From positions 1 through 9,158 of the forward strand of contig JAEZVR010000077.1 of NCBI GenBank assembly GCA_023420715.1: 9,158 bases of DNA, in the 5' to 3' direction. Below are positions 7,000 through 9,158 of the stretch, piece by piece. Every line of letters begins with the position of its first letter. The first letter of the stretch is position 1. The position numbers and the translations under genes are program-made. This stretch comes from Bacillota bacterium (GTDB taxonomy: Bacteria > Bacillota > Clostridia > Saccharofermentanales > Fastidiosipilaceae). A model generated the notes under the pieces. That model did not search any database and was not told the origin of the DNA. It was given only the letters and a program-made list of their open reading frames with translations.

Positions 7000-7259
7000 T
7001 AGACCACAGGATTCTCCAAATAAGTAACCAATGCTTCCACCGCTGATGCTTCGTCATGACCTTCTGCAGACACGTCAACAACCATACCGTTATCTAATCC
7101 CAAAGACATGACACCCAGCAAGCTTTTTGCATTAGCCTTGCGATCCCCCTGTGTCAACCAAATCCGTGAGTCAAAGGATGATGCTTTTTTAATCAAGACA
7201 GCAATGGCCTTCATATGAACGGAATCGTCACAGTGAAATTGAACGGTTTTAACTTTCAT
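6999..7259 (-). CDS. HPr-family protein with non-canonical active site
   Basis: HPr carries phosphate from Enzyme I to sugar-specific EII proteins at His15; in Gram-positives it is also phosphorylated at Ser46 by HPr kinase for catabolite control. The 86-residue product has the usual HPr length and fold pattern. His15 and Ser46 are present, and NAKSLLGVMSLGL (43-55) is a good Ser46 region. The segment around His15 departs from the family: DSVHMKAIA replaces the usual GLHARPA, so Gly13, Ala16, Arg17 and Pro18 are Ser, Met, Lys and Ala. Arg17 normally stabilises phospho-His15, so phosphotransfer may be altered. It may be a dedicated regulator comparable in spirit to Crh, although Crh lacks His15. 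The ATG at 7259 has GGAGG 4 nt upstream; an upstream TTG at 7283 lies in a leader hairpin and is unlikely. The stop overlaps the uvrC start as TAATG. Confidence 0.9.
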   Translation of the reverse strand: MKVKTVQFHCDDSVHMKAIAVLIKKASSFDSRIWLTQGDRKANAKSLLGVMSLGLDNGMVVDVSAEGHDEASAVEALVTYLENPVV

Positions 7260-7263
7260 GATT

Positions 7264-7268
7264 CCTCC
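7264..7268 (-). promoter_or_regulatory. Ribosome binding site fixing the HPr-like start at 7259
   Basis: GGAGG on the minus strand ends 4 nt before the ATG. It excludes the longer reading from the TTG at 7283 and gives the family-standard 86 residues with His at position 15. Confidence 0.8.
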
Positions 7269-7273
7269 GAAAA

Positions 7274-7293
7274 TTAACCGCAAACGCGATTAA
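7274..7293 (-). promoter_or_regulatory. Leader hairpin just upstream of the HPr-like ribosome binding site
   Basis: In the minus-strand RNA, UUAAUCGC and GCGGUUAA pair over 8 bp (one U-G wobble) around a GUUU loop. The stem ends 5 nt before the GGAGG and begins about 16 nt after the predicted transcription start. As DNA it is a near-perfect inverted repeat, so it could be a repressor operator or an RNA element controlling translation. The structure is visible; its function is unknown. Confidence 0.5.
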
Positions 7294-7315
7294 GACAAAA
7301 TACAATCTGCAAAAA

Positions 7316-7344
7316 AGTATATCGATGGAGCCCTTAAAAGTCAA
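7316..7344 (-). promoter_or_regulatory. Sigma-A-type promoter of the HPr-like/uvrC operon
   Basis: On the minus strand, TTGACT (7344-7339) and TATACT (7321-7316) are separated by exactly 17 nt; each box matches consensus at 5 of 6 bases. Transcription would start near 7309, giving a leader of about 50 nt before the ATG at 7259. It lies in the gap after the CPBP-family gene, so HPr-like and uvrC can be expressed independently of the two upstream genes. Confidence 0.8.
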
Positions 7345-7371
7345 TGATTGCAAGGACTTCAAGGAATATGA

Positions 7372-7418
7372 ACCAATTTTTTATGCTCTTTTTTAAGTGT
7401 ATTGGTCAAAATAACCAA
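7372..7418 (-). repeat. Nested inverted repeats after the CPBP gene, possible weak terminator
   Basis: ACCAAT (7372-7377), ATTGGT (7401-7406) and ACCAA (7414-7418) allow two alternative hairpins sharing the middle element: a 5-bp stem with a 7-nt loop, or a 6-bp stem around a 23-nt A/T-rich loop. On the minus strand an A-rich rather than T-rich tract follows the first hairpin, so this is not a standard terminator. It lies 20 nt beyond the CPBP stop. Confidence 0.3.
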
Positions 7419-7437
7419 ATGTGTATCAATCGCCTGC

Positions 7438-8541
7438 CTAGCTTTGGCGATGACCAAAGGACATGACAACCGGATTCACCCTAATATTGGCTTTACTGGG
7501 ATAGCCATAACCGTCCGGCAATTGATTAGGCGTAAAGGGCAGGGGCACATATAACGGCCCTGTAGACACGCCACTTTGAGCCCGTTCTTCGGTTCGCCAC
7601 AAATATAAGGGAATGAGTTTCAGCCGTTTTGCCAGATCGGGAGAAATCTGCGCTGCCAACAACCTGGCACGCTTTTGATCTTGAACAAATTGAACCAGCA
7701 GTATAATGAAACAAATTAAACCGATGACACTCATCACATAGATGCCCAAATGAGTCTGCCCCGTACGACCAAAAAAATTGAAAATAATGTGCATGATGAT
7801 GGTCAGGAAAAGAGAATCTGTCATCACATAAACAGCGGCAAACAAAATCCCAACCAGAAAGACGTATGCACTTTGGATCACATTAAAATGTGCGATGGCA
7901 AAAATCGTGCCCCCCAGCAAAATAGTCAGCCAAGGTCGACGACAAACACGCTTTATTTCCCCCATAATAATACCGCGGAACAAAAGCTCCTCGGCGATCG
8001 GCACCAAAATAACCACGCTCAAAAAATTCAATACGTTATCTGAACTGAATAATCGATTGGCATACTGCTCGTATTCACTAAGCTGCCATTTAAAAAAATG
8101 CAGGTGTTCGCCAAGCGCCGTCAAAAAATAGATCGAAAGCTGAGCCGATGCCAAAGCTGTAAAAGCGAGGGGGATCGCCAGTGCATATTGACTAGGCCTG
8201 GTCGGCAAAAAACCAGCATGAGCTGGATAACGCCGATTGATACTAAGCAAAATAAAGAAATAACACAGGCATTGAATGATCGCAGACACAAAAAGGCCAA
8301 GTGAAATGGCCTGCTGAAAAATTGGGCTGCTCAGATTGATTGCCGTCAAATTTTTAGAGCCGAACAATGCCAATGTTGTAAAAATACCCACAACAAAACT
8401 TTGGATTAAGAAATGAGCGCAGAGCATGCCTAAAGGCAACAAAAAGGTTCTGGCACGAACTGACCAAAACAGCTGCCTGGACAAAAGGCGCATTTTCGTC
8501 TGCATGCCAATAGATTGATTCGATTGATATTCCCCAGACAT
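7438..8541 (-). CDS. CPBP-family intramembrane metalloprotease (CAAX/Abi type)
   Basis: CPBP proteins are multi-pass membrane proteins related to the Rce1 CAAX prenyl protease; bacterial members include bacteriocin self-immunity proteins, but most have no known substrate. This 367-residue protein has all three family motifs: EELLFRG (Glu184, Glu185, Arg189), FAIAHFN (Phe214, His218) and HIIFNFFG (His251, Asn255). About eight membrane segments are visible, at about 33-58, 78-101, 118-142, 170-182, 204-221, 224-240, 242-257 and 266-286. The N-terminal 30 residues are basic. A polar C-terminal tail of about 80 residues (288-367), with a Pro/Gly-rich part at 328-350, extends past the usual end of the domain. 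The ATG is 1 nt after the stop of the DUF2156 gene, and AAGGAGG (8550-8556) lies 8 nt upstream within that gene, so the two are translated from one message. No substrate can be inferred. Confidence 0.9.
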   Translation of the reverse strand: MSGEYQSNQSIGMQTKMRLLSRQLFWSVRARTFLLPLGMLCAHFLIQSFVVGIFTTLALFGSKNLTAINLSSPIFQQAISLGLFVSAIIQCLCYFFILLSINRRYPAHAGFLPTRPSQYALAIPLAFTALASAQLSIYFLTALGEHLHFFKWQLSEYEQYANRLFSSDNVLNFLSVVILVPIAEELLFRGIIMGEIKRVCRRPWLTILLGGTIFAIAHFNVIQSAYVFLVGILFAAVYVMTDSLFLTIIMHIIFNFFGRTGQTHLGIYVMSVIGLICFIILLVQFVQDQKRARLLAAQISPDLAKRLKLIPLYLWRTEERAQSGVSTGPLYVPLPFTPNQLPDGYGYPSKANIRVNPVVMSFGHRQS

Positions 8542-8542
8542 C

Positions 8543-9158
8543 TTACAAACCTCCTTGTCGGGTAACCATCACCTCATATTTATCGATCATATGATGAGGT
8601 CCATAGGACTGCTTTGCTTTATGCAAGCCCTCGATACCCATATCTTCTTCGCGATTCAGCCAAGCATATTCGGCACAGGCGGATTCTGCCACGCATTTAT
8701 TGATCATGGCATAAGCACCTCGATAGTTAATATCTGCTTTTTCGATATGAATGATCGCCGTCTTTAACCGCTGATCAACCTCAGCATCCATACGAGGGGT
8801 TGGATCGACAGCACCAGGCGATGCAATGGAAAAAGCCACCAATTGATTGTCCACCCAAAGCGTGCCTCCCATTAATTCCAATGCCTCAAAATGCTGAAAC
8901 AACGTTTTAATTGGAATATAGTCACTCTCCTTAAGATTATCGATATCATGGACTGCCTTACCCTCTCCCCAGCTTTCTACCAGTTTGAGACAAGCCTCGG
9001 CATCTGACTTCAACAAAGGTCTATAGATGTAGTCTGGGTATGCGCGCATAAACTTATTCACATGATTCCGCTTGCCGTTATAAAACTTACCCTGAAGTGT
9101 TGCCAAATCCTTTTGTTGGTACACATAGTCCGAAAAAGCTGGCTTCATTAAAAAGTCA
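8543..9158 (-). CDS. DUF2156 protein (phosphatidylglycerol lysyltransferase C-terminal-like), 5' end missing
   Basis: The visible part matches the C-terminal half of the DUF2156/LPG-synthase-C family, a GNAT-like fold; in MprF this domain transfers lysine from lysyl-tRNA to phosphatidylglycerol, but stand-alone DUF2156 proteins have mostly unknown roles. Numbering from the Met at 9148, recognisable parts are DLATLQGKFYNGKRNHVNKF (14-33), a central strand-rich region with GTLWVDNQLVAFSIAS (95-110), and the C-terminal WLNREEDMGIEGLHKAKQSY (163-182), which is strongly conserved in the family. The frame stays open upstream of that Met to the window edge (Asp-Phe-Leu before Met), no ribosome binding site is visible, and family members have about 90 more residues before this point. 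The Met is therefore probably internal and the gene runs off the window. The stop is 1 nt before the CPBP start; the two genes form an operon. Confidence 0.88.
   Translation of the reverse strand, partial: DFLMKPAFSDYVYQQKDLATLQGKFYNGKRNHVNKFMRAYPDYIYRPLLKSDAEACLKLVESWGEGKAVHDIDNLKESDYIPIKTLFQHFEALELMGGTLWVDNQLVAFSIASPGAVDPTPRMDAEVDQRLKTAIIHIEKADINYRGAYAMINKCVAESACAEYAWLNREEDMGIEGLHKAKQSYGPHHMIDKYEVMVTRQGGL
8550..8556 (-). promoter_or_regulatory. Ribosome binding site of the CPBP gene, inside the DUF2156 gene
   Basis: AAGGAGG on the minus strand lies 8 nt before the ATG at 8541. It sits in the last codons of the DUF2156 gene, supporting this start and tight coupling of the two genes. Confidence 0.75.

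Noticed and set aside
7750..8304. Three overlapping plus-strand open frames
   Set aside because: All are opposite the CPBP gene, rich in Asn, Lys and Gln as expected for antisense of membrane protein codons, with no supporting ribosome binding sites.

Overview
The window looks like chromosomal DNA of a low-to-moderate GC Gram-positive bacterium (Bacillota, most likely Clostridia). The basis is gene content: an HPr-family protein next to uvrC, a DUF2156 protein, a CPBP membrane protease and BcrA/BcrB-like exporter genes, with AGGAGG-type ribosome binding sites and a sigma-A-type promoter. A finer assignment cannot be made from this sequence.

Layout. Positions 1-3940 read rightward. First comes the 3' part of a polar amino acid ABC transporter ATPase (GlnQ type), cut by the left edge. 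After a roughly 137-nt gap follows a tight three-gene cassette: a 188-aa membrane-anchored protein of unknown function, an ABC ATPase of the BcrA type overlapping it by 35 nt, and an ABC-2 permease with a TTG start overlapping the ATPase by 8 nt. The cassette ends in a strong hairpin terminator at 3949-3985. Everything from 4074 to the right edge reads leftward: a DUF2156 protein (5' end outside the window) coupled to a CPBP-family membrane protein, then a near-consensus promoter at 7316-7344 driving an unusual HPr-like gene and uvrC (joined by a TAATG overlap), then a calcineurin-like phosphoesterase with its own terminator. The two blocks converge at about 3990-4070, where terminators face each other.

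How the genes fit together. The rightward cassette is a candidate exporter, possibly for an antimicrobial peptide or another amphipathic substrate, with an extra membrane-anchored component. The leftward genes mix DNA repair (UvrC), a probable regulator or phosphocarrier (HPr-like), a phosphoesterase, and two envelope-related genes. No RNA genes, CRISPR arrays, insertion sequences or phage genes were seen, and no gene-free stretch exceeds 300 bases. No clearly new multi-gene system is demonstrated. The points most worth a second look are the HPr-like protein (His15 and Ser46 kept, canonical active-site neighbours changed), its leader hairpin and translational coupling to uvrC, the LSGRQ signature in the first ATPase, and the unrecognised protein leading the exporter cassette.
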